A stretch of 37,281 nucleotides of DNA from an uncultured bacterium (GTDB lineage Bacteria; Pseudomonadota; Alphaproteobacteria; Sphingomonadales; Sphingomonadaceae): positions 1-37,281 of the forward strand of contig CAISGR010000055.1 of NCBI GenBank assembly GCA_903884945.1, in the 5' to 3' direction. The notes under the pieces were generated by a model. That model was not told the origin of the DNA and did no database searches. It worked only from the letters and a program-made list of their open reading frames with translations. Made by a program: the position numbers and the translations under genes. This document shows, piece by piece, positions 16,556 to 25,187 of the stretch (position 1 is the stretch's first letter; each line of letters opens with the position of its first letter).

Positions 16556-18927
16556 CAGGCACGCTCCAGCAGGCGCGGGATCCAGTTGGCCGGATCGTCG
16601 CCCTGGTCGGCCCGGATCTCGTCGAGCAGCCGCACAGTGCGCTCGCGGCCCGACAGGATCGTCAGCAAGTCGCGCTCGCCCGACAGGTTGAGGCGCGCGA
16701 CGACGCTGTCGGTCCCGTGCTTGATCAGGAAGCAATGCGCGTCGTCGGGCAGGGTCCGCACGATCTCGTACTCGTGCGGCGTCAGGCCGAAGCCGTCGAC
16801 ATAATCCGCCGCCCGCGCCTTGGGGTTGGTCATGAAGATCTGCGTCGCCGCCTGCTCGATGATCGCACTCGCGATCTTGCTCTCCAGCGCATCCTCTGCG
16901 CTCTGCGTGGCGAAGCCGACGATGCCGTTCCGTTTCCGGATCGTCTTCTCCCAGTCCTTGATGCGACGGACGAACACCTCGTCGTCCAGCGCCTTCCAGC
17001 CCTCGTCGACCACGATGATCGCCGCCGTGCCGTCGAGCCGTTCCTCGACCCGGTGGAACAGGTACATCATCGCCGGGGTGCGTACGGCCGGATCGTCGAG
17101 GATCGCGGTCATGTCGAAGCCGACCGCGTCGGCCGAAAGGTCGGTCAGGTCAGCTTCGTTGTCGAACAGCCAGGCGCGCTCGCCCTCGCCCCACCAGGGC
17201 CGCAGCCGCGCCCAGAGATCGGCGGCATGCGGGCGATGCCCCCCGCGGAACAGCTCGGCGAAATGGCGCAGCCGGCGATGTTCGCGCGGCTGGGCGAAGT
17301 TCGCGTCGACGGCGTCCTTGATCTTCGCCATGTCGTCGATGTCCACGCCGCCCGCGAGTTGCGCGACCCAGTCGATCAGGAACTGGCGGTTGCCCGGATT
17401 GTCCTCGATCTGCAGCGGGTTCAGCCCCGACGCCTCGCCGGGGCGCAGCAGGTCGTAGCGTCCGCCGATCGCGCGGATGAACAGCTCGGCGCCGCGATCC
17501 TTGTCGAAGAAGATCACGCGCGGATGGAACTTCCGTGCCTGGGCGAGCAGGAAATTCAGCACCACCGTCTTGCCCGAGCCGGAGGGCCCGATCACGGTGA
17601 AATTGCCCAGGTCGCCCTGATGGAAGTTGAAATAATAGGGGCCGGCGGCGGTCGTCTCGAGCAAGGTGACCGCGTCGCCCCAATGATTGCCTGAAGCGCG
17701 CCCGAGCGGGAAGTTGTGCCCGCTCGCAAAGCCCGCGAAATTGCCGGTCGAGATCAGGCCGCGCCGTGCGATATATTTGAAATTTCCGGGGAACTGCGCC
17801 CAGAATGCCGGCTCCAGCGCGATCTCCTCGCGCACGGCGATAATGCCGAGATCGGCCAGCGATGCCTGCACCTCGGCCACGCCGGCATCGACCGCCGCGG
17901 GGGTATCGCCCCGCACCGCCACGGTCATGTGATGCTCGCCGAAGCCGGCGCGGCCGGCGGCCACCTCGTCCTTCGCGCTCGAGAGCTCGCCGCGCAGGCT
18001 CACTGCCTCATCCTCGGCCGAGCGCATGCGCCGGAGCGCGAGGTTCATCTTCCCCAGCGCCGCCTGCCGGTCGACGAAACCGAAGGATTGCGCCACGGTC
18101 AGTTCGAACGGGAGCCGCAGCAGTTCATCGAGCATGCCGGGCGCGGTCTGCGCGGGATAGTCCTTGATCGAGACCACCCCGACAAAGCCGCGCGGCGTAT
18201 TGCCTGCCGGCCCGAGCTCGACCGTCTCCTGCCCGAAGCTGACCCGGCGGTACGGGACATAATCGCCGGCGTCCTGCATCGGCAGCAGCACCGGCCGCAT
18301 CTCCCCATTGTACAGCGCCGACAGGAACTCGAGCGGCTCCGAGCACATGCCCTGCCTGGTCTCGTACACGCCGAGCAGGCGGGGCGCATAGCTGCCGAGT
18401 TGCGCCAGCAGCGCGTCGCGCGCGCCATCGAGCTGGCGCAACTCGTTCGCCGATACTGCCCCAGGCGTGGTGCCGGCGCGGCCGAGCAGCCCGCGCACGC
18501 GGTCCGCCACGCCGACGCGCCCCTGCAACGGGCGCCGGATCAGCGTCAGGAACAGGTCGTTGACGTAGAGTTGCTTGGTCGCGAGGCGCGCCCGCCACGC
18601 GGCATCGAGCTGCGCCGAAAAGGCGTCCGGGAAGCTGGCGGGCAGTTCCACCTCCGCCCGCCGGCGGATGACGTGGTGATAGAGTGCGAAGCGCGACGAT
18701 CCGATCGCCTGCAGCATCGCGTCGCGCAGCACCTTGCGGTAGTTGATCTCGTCGGTGTCGGCCGTTTCGAACAGCAGCCCGCGCAGATGGATGAACTGCA
18801 TCAGCAGCCCGTCACGCGTCTCGATCGTGTGATCGTCGACGTGCCGCGCGTAGGGAAGATGAGACCCCGCGAATTTCTCGCGGGCGACCGCCCGCCGGTC
18901 GGTCGTCAGGGGCGGTAGGAGTTGCAT
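16555..18927 (-). CDS. virB4: T4SS ATPase VirB4
   Basis: This 790-aa VirB4/CagE-family ATPase energises pilus assembly and substrate passage at the inner membrane. The best start is the ATG at complement 18925-18927, which overlaps the end of virB3 by 22 nt; an upstream ATG in frame would lengthen the overlap. The N-terminal CagE/TrbE domain occupies about 1-400. The C-terminal RecA-like domain has Walker A GPSGSGKT (447-454, K453) and Walker B VVDEGWKAL (D641, E642), then QSAEDALESKIASAI and a short tail. The length is typical. Confidence 0.95.
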   Translation of the reverse strand: MQLLPPLTTDRRAVAREKFAGSHLPYARHVDDHTIETRDGLLMQFIHLRGLLFETADTDEINYRKVLRDAMLQAIGSSRFALYHHVIRRRAEVELPASFPDAFSAQLDAAWRARLATKQLYVNDLFLTLIRRPLQGRVGVADRVRGLLGRAGTTPGAVSANELRQLDGARDALLAQLGSYAPRLLGVYETRQGMCSEPLEFLSALYNGEMRPVLLPMQDAGDYVPYRRVSFGQETVELGPAGNTPRGFVGVVSIKDYPAQTAPGMLDELLRLPFELTVAQSFGFVDRQAALGKMNLALRRMRSAEDEAVSLRGELSSAKDEVAAGRAGFGEHHMTVAVRGDTPAAVDAGVAEVQASLADLGIIAVREEIALEPAFWAQFPGNFKYIARRGLISTGNFAGFASGHNFPLGRASGNHWGDAVTLLETTAAGPYYFNFHQGDLGNFTVIGPSGSGKTVVLNFLLAQARKFHPRVIFFDKDRGAELFIRAIGGRYDLLRPGEASGLNPLQIEDNPGNRQFLIDWVAQLAGGVDIDDMAKIKDAVDANFAQPREHRRLRHFAELFRGGHRPHAADLWARLRPWWGEGERAWLFDNEADLTDLSADAVGFDMTAILDDPAVRTPAMMYLFHRVEERLDGTAAIIVVDEGWKALDDEVFVRRIKDWEKTIRKRNGIVGFATQSAEDALESKIASAIIEQAATQIFMTNPKARAADYVDGFGLTPHEYEIVRTLPDDAHCFLIKHGTDSVVARLNLSGERDLLTILSGRERTVRLLDEIRADQGDDPANWIPRLLERA

Positions 18928-19190
18928 CGCCAGATCGCGTAGTTGCGCACCCGCGGGCAGCGGCCGAGGCGAGTCAGCCACAGGTCGAAGATGCGCGGCT
19001 CGCGCACGCACAGCACCACGCCGACGAGATGGACGATCACCGCCACCGCCAGCACCCAGAAGGCGTGGAAGATCAGGAACAGCTCAGTGGCGATCACGCC
19101 GTTGAACACGAAATAACTGTAGGTCACGCCAGCGAACATCTGCGGCCGGGTGAGCGCGACGAACAGCGGGTCCCGCTCCAGCCCGTTCAC
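18906..19190 (-). CDS. virB3: T4SS protein VirB3
   Basis: This 94-aa protein has the compact VirB3 pattern: a short N-terminus (MNGLERDPLFVALTRPQM), two adjacent hydrophobic stretches at about residues 22-62, and a short basic tail with REPRIFDLW. VirB3 works with VirB4 at the inner membrane. It lies 3 nt after virB2 and its 3' end overlaps virB4. Confidence 0.92.
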   Translation of the reverse strand: MNGLERDPLFVALTRPQMFAGVTYSYFVFNGVIATELFLIFHAFWVLAVAVIVHLVGVVLCVREPRIFDLWLTRLGRCPRVRNYAIWRCNSYRP

Positions 19191-19193
19191 GCC

Positions 19194-19529
19194 TCAATAC
19201 CCGGCGCTGGCGGTGGACTGAATTCCCGCAACGATGCTGGCGGCGCCGAACAGGATGAAACAGCCCAGGATCACCGTCGCTCCGTAGCGCCAGTTGATCC
19301 GGCCGGTCAGCATCAGCAGGCCGACCGAAGCGACCGCGATCACCGCGACGACCGTGGCGACCGTGCCGAGCAACGTTCCCTGCAGCCAGCGCACCGCCGC
19401 GACGATCGCCCCCGATCCCTGCGGGTCGGCGAGCGAATCCTGCGCCAGCGCCACGCTCGACTGGATCGTCGCCCAGACGGCGCCGATTAGAGCCGCTGGA
19501 CGAAACTTCTTGCCGTTCAACCCTTGCAT
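19194..19529 (-). CDS. virB2: T4SS major pilin VirB2
   Basis: This 111-aa protein begins with a basic N-terminus and a long signal sequence ending near ALAQ (about residue 30). The mature part has two hydrophobic segments (about 47-73 and 82-102) separated by a short basic turn (TGRINWRYG), which is the layout of VirB2 pilins. It is the first gene of the virB operon; the promoter must lie within or just beyond the 48-nt gap to the divergent nucleotidyltransferase gene. No strong Shine-Dalgarno sequence is visible. Confidence 0.9.
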   Translation of the reverse strand: MQGLNGKKFRPAALIGAVWATIQSSVALAQDSLADPQGSGAIVAAVRWLQGTLLGTVATVVAVIAVASVGLLMLTGRINWRYGATVILGCFILFGAASIVAGIQSTASAGY

Positions 19530-19577
19530 CCCCGCATAACCATATGATTCGCCCCCGCCGGGACTTTGCGCGCTCGC

Positions 19578-20879
19578 ATGACGCTTGCCAACAGCTTTCG
19601 ACGGTCGTTTCCCGGCCCCGACGTGACGATTGCCAATCGCGCTTTGCCCGGTGCGGTGATAGACGGAAGCCGCTCCCCACGATCAGGAAATATCGCGATT
19701 ATCCCCCAGGCTTCTCCCGAATTCGCACTCGTCTGCGCCTGTATCGCGCGCCCCCTGTCTCCTGCGCGAATCAGTGCCTGCGGCTCGGCGGATGTCGACT
19801 GGCAATGCGTCACGGCGATCGCGAAGCGCCACCGTATCGAGGGTCTGGTGCGCGAAGGGTTGTCTGCCGCTGGCTTGCCGGTGCCGCCGGCAATCGCACA
19901 AAGCGCGCACCAGATCATGCACACCGGCCTTCGGCAGGCTGCCGAGGCGCTGCGCATCCAGCAGCAGCTGGAAAAGGCCGGGGTGCCGGCGCTGTTCCTG
20001 AAGGGCTCCACGCTGGCGGTCCGCGCCTATGGCTCGATCGCGGTACGCAGTTCGATGGATATCGATATGGTGGTGGCACCGGGCGATGTGCCGTGCGCCT
20101 GGCAGGTGCTCGAGGAAGCGGGTTATGTGATGACCGCCCCCGCGCGAGCCCTGCCGGCCGGGGTGCTGCGCACCTACCAGACAATCTCCAAGGACAGCGT
20201 CCATCGCAACCCGGCGAACGGGGTCAAGATCGAACTGCACTGGCGGCTGTCGGACGCCGCGCATGAGTCCGCTCTGCCCCCGCCCCGGGAATGGCGCCAG
20301 GTGGAAATCAACCCCACCTTGACGCTTTCGACGCTCTCCGATCCGGCCCTCTTTGCCTATCTTAGCGCGCACGGCGCAGGCCATGGCTGGGCGCGGCTGA
20401 AATGGCTCGCCGATATCGGCGCGCTTCTCGGCAACAGTGAAGACGGCGGCAGCGCCCTGTGGGAATCGGCCCGCTCGAGCGGTGCCGCCCGCCCTGCCGC
20501 CTCCGCGATCATGCTGGCGAACACGCTGCTCGGGACCCCGCTGCCGCCCGGCTTCGTACCGCCGCGATCAGTCCGCTTGCGCCTCCTCAATGCCCTGTCC
20601 CTCCGTGTGATCGCGGCCGGCGGCGGCGCGCGCGAACTGTCCCACACGCGCTGGAACTCCGTGGTGGAGCCGGCAGCGATGCTGCTCACGCTTTCGAGCT
20701 GGCCTGACGCCTGGGCGCAGATCCGGCGCATCGCGATCCCGGCCGAGGATATCGTGCTGCTGCGCCTTCCGCCGGGCTTCGGCTTCCTCTATCCGCTGCT
20801 GCGCCTCCCGCTCTGGATCCTGAAGCGGACGCGCTGGTCACCGCGTGTCCACGTCAAGCTGCCGCAGCGCGCGGCCTGA
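19578..20879 (+). CDS. Nucleotidyltransferase family protein (NTP_transf_5-like)
   Basis: This protein is about 433 aa and resembles the nucleotidyltransferase-fold family often found in polysaccharide or peptide-modification clusters. The diagnostic part is LFLKGSTLAVRAYG followed by RSSMDIDMVV, with acidic residues D161 and D163 in a DxD arrangement. Helical regions follow, including ELHWRLSD, and a conserved HGAGHGWARLKWLADI near residue 260. The start is uncertain: a TTG at 19566 and the ATG at 19578 are both in frame, but the recognisable fold begins only near residue 45 (SPEFALVCACIARPL). The substrate is unknown. Confidence 0.75.
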   Translation: MTLANSFRRSFPGPDVTIANRALPGAVIDGSRSPRSGNIAIIPQASPEFALVCACIARPLSPARISACGSADVDWQCVTAIAKRHRIEGLVREGLSAAGLPVPPAIAQSAHQIMHTGLRQAAEALRIQQQLEKAGVPALFLKGSTLAVRAYGSIAVRSSMDIDMVVAPGDVPCAWQVLEEAGYVMTAPARALPAGVLRTYQTISKDSVHRNPANGVKIELHWRLSDAAHESALPPPREWRQVEINPTLTLSTLSDPALFAYLSAHGAGHGWARLKWLADIGALLGNSEDGGSALWESARSSGAARPAASAIMLANTLLGTPLPPGFVPPRSVRLRLLNALSLRVIAAGGGARELSHTRWNSVVEPAAMLLTLSSWPDAWAQIRRIAIPAEDIVLLRLPPGFGFLYPLLRLPLWILKRTRWSPRVHVKLPQRAA

Positions 20880-20882
20880 GGG

Positions 20883-22169
20883 CTATTCGACGCGCGCCAG
20901 CCGCGGCGACAACAGATGCACCACCCCGACCGCGATCAGGTAGACGCTGCCGGCGACCGCGAAGATCAGCGTGTAGCTGCCGGTGGTCTGCAGGATATAG
21001 CCGGTGAACCACGCCATCACCATGCCGCCGACGGCGCCGACCGTGCCCCCGATCCCGACGACCGATCCGACTGCGCCGCGCGGGAACATGTCCGACGGGA
21101 TCGTATAGAGATTGGCCGAGAAGGCCTGGTGCGCAGCGGTCGCCAGCCCGACGATCGCGACGGCTAGCCAGAGACTGTCGACATATTGCGCGAAGAAGAT
21201 CGGCATCACCAGGAAGGCGCAGGCAAGCATCGTGAGCTTGCGCGCCACATTGGCCGAGAAGCCGCGCTTCATCATCGTCGACGACGACCAGCCGCCCGCG
21301 ATGCTGCCAAGATCCGAGATGAGATAGATCACGATCAGCGGTGGGCCGAAACTCTTCAGGTCGAGATGATAGGTCTTGGCCAGGAAATCCGGCGTCCAGA
21401 ACAGGAAGAGCCACCAGATCGGGTCGATCAGGAACTTGCCCAGCGCATAGGCCCAGGTCTCGCGGTAGCGCAGCAGGCGCAGCCAGCCGATCTTCTCGGC
21501 CGGATCGGCCGGATCGCTTTCGATATAGGCAAGTTCGGCAGCGGAGACGCGCGGCTGCTCGCGCGGACGACGGTAGATCACTGCCCAGGCCACCAGCCAG
21601 ACCAGGCTCGCCGCGCCGGTTATGATGAAGGCCATGCGCCAGCCCAGGCCTAGCGTCACCACGATGAACGGGACGACGGCAGGCGTAACGACCGCGCCGA
21701 TATTGGCGCCCGCATTGAAGATGCCGGTGGCCAGCGCCCGCTCCCGAGCCGGGAACCACTCGGACACTGCCTTGATCCCGGCGGGGAAATTCCCCGATTC
21801 GCCGACACCGAGGACGAATCGCGCAGCCGAAAATTGTGCGGCGCTGCCGGCAAAACCGCACAGGGTGTGGCCGACCGTCCAGATGATGAAGGCCACCGAA
21901 TAGCCGACTCGCGCGCCCAGCCGGTCGATGAACCAGCCGAAGCTGGCATAACCGAGCGCATAGGCCGCCTGAAACCAGATGATCACGGTGGCGAAATCAC
22001 GCTCGTTCCACCCGAGATCGTGCGAGATGGGTGCCTTGAGCACGCCGATCATCTGCCGGTCGACATAGTTGATCGCGGTGGCGGCGAAGAGCAGCCCGCA
22101 GATCACCCAGCGATACCGGCCCGCCCGCTCGGCCGCCGCAACGACCCCCGGCATCGTCGATTCAGCCAT
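20883..22169 (-). CDS. MFS transporter, hexuronate (ExuT-like) type
   Basis: This 428-aa major facilitator with about 12 membrane segments resembles the anion:cation symporter group that includes ExuT. Helix 1 contains the family motif TAINYVDRQMIGVLKAPI (about residues 33-50), and GWFIDRLGARVGY is the motif after helix 2. The GVGESGNFPAGIKAVSEWFP segment (about 122-141) is very typical of hexuronate and related sugar-acid carriers. It lies 22 nt after the FAH-family gene and is probably co-transcribed with it. In this context it would import galacturonate or unsaturated/keto uronate products of pectin breakdown. The exact substrate is inferred. Confidence 0.88.
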   Translation of the reverse strand: MAESTMPGVVAAAERAGRYRWVICGLLFAATAINYVDRQMIGVLKAPISHDLGWNERDFATVIIWFQAAYALGYASFGWFIDRLGARVGYSVAFIIWTVGHTLCGFAGSAAQFSAARFVLGVGESGNFPAGIKAVSEWFPARERALATGIFNAGANIGAVVTPAVVPFIVVTLGLGWRMAFIITGAASLVWLVAWAVIYRRPREQPRVSAAELAYIESDPADPAEKIGWLRLLRYRETWAYALGKFLIDPIWWLFLFWTPDFLAKTYHLDLKSFGPPLIVIYLISDLGSIAGGWSSSTMMKRGFSANVARKLTMLACAFLVMPIFFAQYVDSLWLAVAIVGLATAAHQAFSANLYTIPSDMFPRGAVGSVVGIGGTVGAVGGMVMAWFTGYILQTTGSYTLIFAVAGSVYLIAVGVVHLLSPRLARVE

Positions 22170-22191
22170 CTCTCTCTCCCGTAGAGCCTCT

Positions 22192-22986
22192 TCAGGAGGC
22201 CTTTATCGTACACTCCACGGCCAGATCGGCACCGAAACGCGCTTCGATCCGGTCCCCGATCGCAACCGCATGCACCCCGGTTACCGCGCCGCTGGAAATC
22301 CATTGGCCGGGCCTGAGCACGATGCCGCGCGCCGCCATCAGTTCGAACAGGAAACGCGCCGCGCCCACCGGTCCGTCAAGCATGTCCGCCGCCTTGCCCG
22401 TGCCGGTCGGCTTGCCATCGATCAGGACGCTCAGCGGCCAATCCTCGAGCGCGGCGTTGCGCCAGTCCGTAATCGCGGCACCGATCACCAGGCCATTATT
22501 GTTGCCGAAATCGGAAATGGTTACCGCAGCCCCCAGATCGTTGATCGCCGCCAGCGGCGAACTGGCGATCTCGATCCCGACATGAACCGCATCGATCAGG
22601 TCGGCGGCCTCTTCATGGGTGAACCGTGTCTTGCCGGCGGGCGGCACCGCACCGATCCGCAGGAGAAACTCGGCCTCTGCGGCGGCGAACCCGCCGACGA
22701 ACACCGGCATCGCCACCGGCTCGACCGTCGCCTCGACGATCTGGCGCGTGAAAATCGGCCCGGCCAGCCGGTCGACGCCAGAGATCGGCGGGTTGATGCG
22801 CCCCACCTTCCAGCCGCCGATTTCGGATTCGTCCAGCGCGATCGCCGCATCCTGCACCGCATAGGCATCCGCCAGCGCCACCGGCAGCGTGCCCGGATAG
22901 CCCGGCAACGCCTGGCCGGCGCGACGCGCATCGACGAAGGATTGAGCAATGTGACCCACTTGTTGGGCGAAATCGGTGGAATCCAC
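22192..22986 (-). CDS. 2-keto-4-pentenoate hydratase / FAH-family protein (GTG start)
   Basis: This 264-aa protein has the fumarylacetoacetate-hydrolase-like fold of 2-keto-4-pentenoate hydratases. It shows DAYAVQDAAIAL, IGGWKVGRIN, EAEFLLRIG, HVGIEIASSPL and ISDFGNNNGLVIG, all characteristic of the MhpD-type group with acidic metal ligands. The start is GTG, supported by a GGGAGGG ribosome site just upstream. Its neighbours are uronate genes, so it may act on a 2-keto-3-deoxy sugar acid, as some FAH-fold enzymes dehydrate such compounds; this is inference. One of the putative LacI operators lies about 52 nt upstream of its start. Confidence 0.85.
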   Translation of the reverse strand: MDSTDFAQQVGHIAQSFVDARRAGQALPGYPGTLPVALADAYAVQDAAIALDESEIGGWKVGRINPPISGVDRLAGPIFTRQIVEATVEPVAMPVFVGGFAAAEAEFLLRIGAVPPAGKTRFTHEEAADLIDAVHVGIEIASSPLAAINDLGAAVTISDFGNNNGLVIGAAITDWRNAALEDWPLSVLIDGKPTGTGKAADMLDGPVGAARFLFELMAARGIVLRPGQWISSGAVTGVHAVAIGDRIEARFGADLAVECTIKAS

Positions 22987-23037
22987 CCTGGCAACCCTCC
23001 CGCACGCGCTGTCGGCGCTTCGATTGTTGCGCCCTAA

Positions 23038-23053
23038 GGTAAACCGGTGTCAA
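23038..23053 (-). promoter_or_regulatory. Putative LacI-family operator, FAH/lacI intergenic region
   Basis: Read on the minus strand this is TTGACACCGGTTTACC, a near-palindrome around CCGG. It matches three other sites in the window. It lies between the divergent FAH-family and lacI genes, so it could control both. The TTGACA half may also serve as a -35 box for the FAH gene. Confidence 0.65.
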
Positions 23054-23140
23054 TGACAAGTCTCGGTTCGCATCCTGGCCTCCGGGGCCAGGCCATGATG
23101 CCCGCTTGGTCATTCGGATCGTTACGCGCTATGCCGATGA

Positions 23141-24163
23141 ATGATGCGAAAGACCGGCCTGCCCACGATCAACGACGTCGCGCGAATCGCCGGCGTCTCA
23201 AAAAAGACGGTCAGCCGGGTGATCAATCGCTCGCCGCTGTTGAGCGACGACACGCGCAAGCATGTCGAGGACGTGATCAGCGGGCTGGGCTATGTCCCCA
23301 ATCCCCAAGCGCGCGCCCTGGCGCTCCGGCGCAACTTCCTGATCGGGCTGATCCACGACAATCCCAACGCGCAGATGGTGATGAACGTCCAGCAGGGCAT
23401 CCTCGAATCGCTGCACGGCACCGAGTTCGAGCTGGTCGTGCGCCCGATCGACCGCGGTTCAGCGACCATGCTCGACGATGTGCGCAATTTCCTCGAACGG
23501 CAGCGCCTGTTCGGTGTCGTGCTGCTGCCGCCGGTCAGCGAGAATGACCAACTGGCGAAGCTCTGCAACGATATCGGCTGCCGCTATGTGCGGATGGGCT
23601 CGGCGGAACTCGATGATTCTGCGCATATGGTCGCCTCGAACGACTGCGAGGCGGTGACGGCCGCAGTCGACTATCTGATCGAGCAGGGGCACCGGCGCAT
23701 CGGGCTCGTGCTCGGCCCGCACGGCTTCCGTTCCGCGCGCGAACGCCGCCAGGGCTTCGAGCAGGCCTTGAGCGCAGCGAAGATCACCCTGCCCCGCTCG
23801 ATGATCGCCGAGGGGAATTATACCTTCGAATCCGGGGTGATGGCCGCCGATCGCCTGCTCGACCTGATGCCGCGCCCCAGCGCGATCTTCGCCTGCAACG
23901 ACGAAATGGCGGCCGGCGTGCTGCACGCGGCGCGCCAGCGCGGCATCGACGTGCCGCGCGATCTCTCGATCATCGGCTTCGACGATACGCCGATCGCGGC
24001 GCATATCTGGCCCCCGCTGACGACGGTGCGCTGGCCGATCATCTCCATGGCCCGCTCCGCCGCGCTGAAATTGACTGCCGATGGCGACGAAATGGTCGAA
24101 GAGCCCTCGATGTTCCGGTCCACCCTGATCCGCCGGGGATCGGTCGCGCCGCCGCGCGACTGA
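23141..24163 (+). CDS. LacI-family transcriptional regulator
   Basis: This 340-aa regulator has an N-terminal LacI helix-turn-helix (about residues 8-29, [20 protein letters not shown]) with hinge helix, then a periplasmic-binding-protein-like sugar domain from about residue 65. The domain includes [34 protein letters not shown] and the C-terminal [12 protein letters not shown]. Two ATGs (23141 and 23144) are adjacent. It sits between the FAH/MFS pair and kduI and is the only LacI-type regulator in the window. It is therefore the best candidate to bind the shared CCGG-centred operators, probably as a repressor released by a uronate-pathway intermediate. Function as a KdgR equivalent is inferred. 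Confidence 0.9.
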   Translation: MMRKTGLPTINDVARIAGVSKKTVSRVINRSPLLSDDTRKHVEDVISGLGYVPNPQARALALRRNFLIGLIHDNPNAQMVMNVQQGILESLHGTEFELVVRPIDRGSATMLDDVRNFLERQRLFGVVLLPPVSENDQLAKLCNDIGCRYVRMGSAELDDSAHMVASNDCEAVTAAVDYLIEQGHRRIGLVLGPHGFRSARERRQGFEQALSAAKITLPRSMIAEGNYTFESGVMAADRLLDLMPRPSAIFACNDEMAAGVLHAARQRGIDVPRDLSIIGFDDTPIAAHIWPPLTTVRWPIISMARSAALKLTADGDEMVEEPSMFRSTLIRRGSVAPPRD

Positions 24164-24178
24164 TATTGCGTGACAGCC

Positions 24179-24194
24179 TGACACCGGTTACCGG
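24179..24194 (+). promoter_or_regulatory. Putative LacI-family operator upstream of kduI
   Basis: TGACACCGGTTACCGG lies 41 nt upstream of the kduI ATG and repeats the core of the sites near 23045, 29702 and 29852. It falls in the short gap after the lacI stop, which suggests that kduI has its own regulated promoter. Confidence 0.65.
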
Positions 24195-24234
24195 GAGACT
24201 CATGCGCGGCGACGGCGCACCAGGAGGGACTGTG

Positions 24235-25074
24235 ATGTTCGATCGTACCTATTACGCCACCCACCCCGACATGATGGAGTGCGTCTCGAACGAAGAACTG
24301 CGCGACCGCTACCTGATCCAGGGCCTGTTCCGCGCGGGCGAGTGCGTGCTCAACTACACCCATACCGATCGCTTCGTGATCGGCGGCGTCGAAGTGGCGG
24401 ACACACCGGTCAAGTTGCCCGACCAGACCGAGCCGGCTTCCGCCGCCGGCCATCCCTTCCTCGAGCGCCGCGAACTGGCGATCGTCAATATCGGCAGGGC
24501 CGAGGGGACCGTTACGGTCGATGGCGAGAGCTTCACCCTCGGCAACAAGGACTGCCTCTACGTCACGATGGGCGCGAAGGACGTGCAGTTCGCCGGCACC
24601 GGCGCGCGCTATTATCTCGCTTCCTGCCCGGCGCATAAGGGCTTCACCACCCGCAAGCTCTCGATCGCCGACGCCAACGCACTGGAGCGCGGCAGCCTCG
24701 AGGAATCGAACGAGCGCACCATCTTTCAGCTCGTCATTCCCGGCATATGCGATTCGGCACAGCTGGTGATGGGGCTGACGGTGCTCAAGCCGGGCAGCGT
24801 GTGGAACACCATGCCGCCGCACATCCATGAGCGCCGCAGCGAGATCTATTTCTACTTCGAGCTCGACGGCCCGAACGACCGCGTCATGCATTTCATGGGC
24901 GAAGGCGAGGCGATGCGGCACATCGTCGTCGCCAACGAGGAATCGGTGATCAGCCCGCCCTGGTCGATCCATATGGGCTCGGGCACCAAGGCCTATGCGT
25001 TCATCTGGGCGATGGCGGGCGAGAATCAGGATTATACCGACATGAGCGTGCTGGATATCTGCCAGCTGGCGTAG
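24235..25074 (+). CDS. kduI: 5-dehydro-4-deoxy-D-glucuronate isomerase KduI
   Basis: This 279-aa cupin-fold isomerase converts 5-keto-4-deoxyuronate (from unsaturated galacturonate) to 2,5-diketo-3-deoxygluconate in pectin degradation. The start is the ATG after AGGAGGG (24222-24228). A longer open frame would include the operator and is unlikely. The metal ligands expected in KduI are visible: H196 and H198 ([10 protein letters not shown]), E203 and H246 (WSIHMGSG). The N-terminus ([22 protein letters not shown]) and length (E. coli enzyme 278 aa) match the family. It is followed by kduD, with a 113-nt gap carrying a palindromic repeat. Confidence 0.95.
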   Translation: MFDRTYYATHPDMMECVSNEELRDRYLIQGLFRAGECVLNYTHTDRFVIGGVEVADTPVKLPDQTEPASAAGHPFLERRELAIVNIGRAEGTVTVDGESFTLGNKDCLYVTMGAKDVQFAGTGARYYLASCPAHKGFTTRKLSIADANALERGSLEESNERTIFQLVIPGICDSAQLVMGLTVLKPGSVWNTMPPHIHERRSEIYFYFELDGPNDRVMHFMGEGEAMRHIVVANEESVISPPWSIHMGSGTKAYAFIWAMAGENQDYTDMSVLDICQLA

Positions 25075-25152
25075 CACCTCCCTGCCGCGTGCGGAGCGGG
25101 TCTTGGGAGGGCCTGTCGCAAGCGCGTATTCGCCGCACGCCCTCCCCTAACT

Positions 25153-25170
25153 CCTCCCGCGCGCGGGAGG
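25153..25170. repeat. REP-like GC palindrome in the kduI-kduD gap
   Basis: CCTCCCGCGCGCGGGAGG is a perfect 18-bp palindrome, flanked by CCTCCCCTAACT on the left and GGGG on the right. I associate this arrangement with common intergenic repeats of sphingomonads. It can form a strong hairpin between kduI and kduD and could act in mRNA stability or attenuation. Confidence 0.55.
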
Positions 25171-25187
25171 GGGAATTGGAGTCCTCA

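Noticed and set aside
15293..16735. The longer minus-strand frame that would extend VirB6 by 60 residues
   Set aside because: The extra part is Arg/Pro-rich, overlaps virB4 by 180 nt and lacks a ribosome site. The ATG overlapping the virB4 stop is the natural start.
22270..22285. CACCCCGGTTACC near the 3' end of the FAH-family gene, resembling the operator
   Set aside because: The left half-site does not fit when aligned on CCGG, and it is inside coding sequence.
24166..24234. An upstream extension of KduI
   Set aside because: It would translate the operator sequence. The AGGAGGG site and the family length point to the ATG at 24235.
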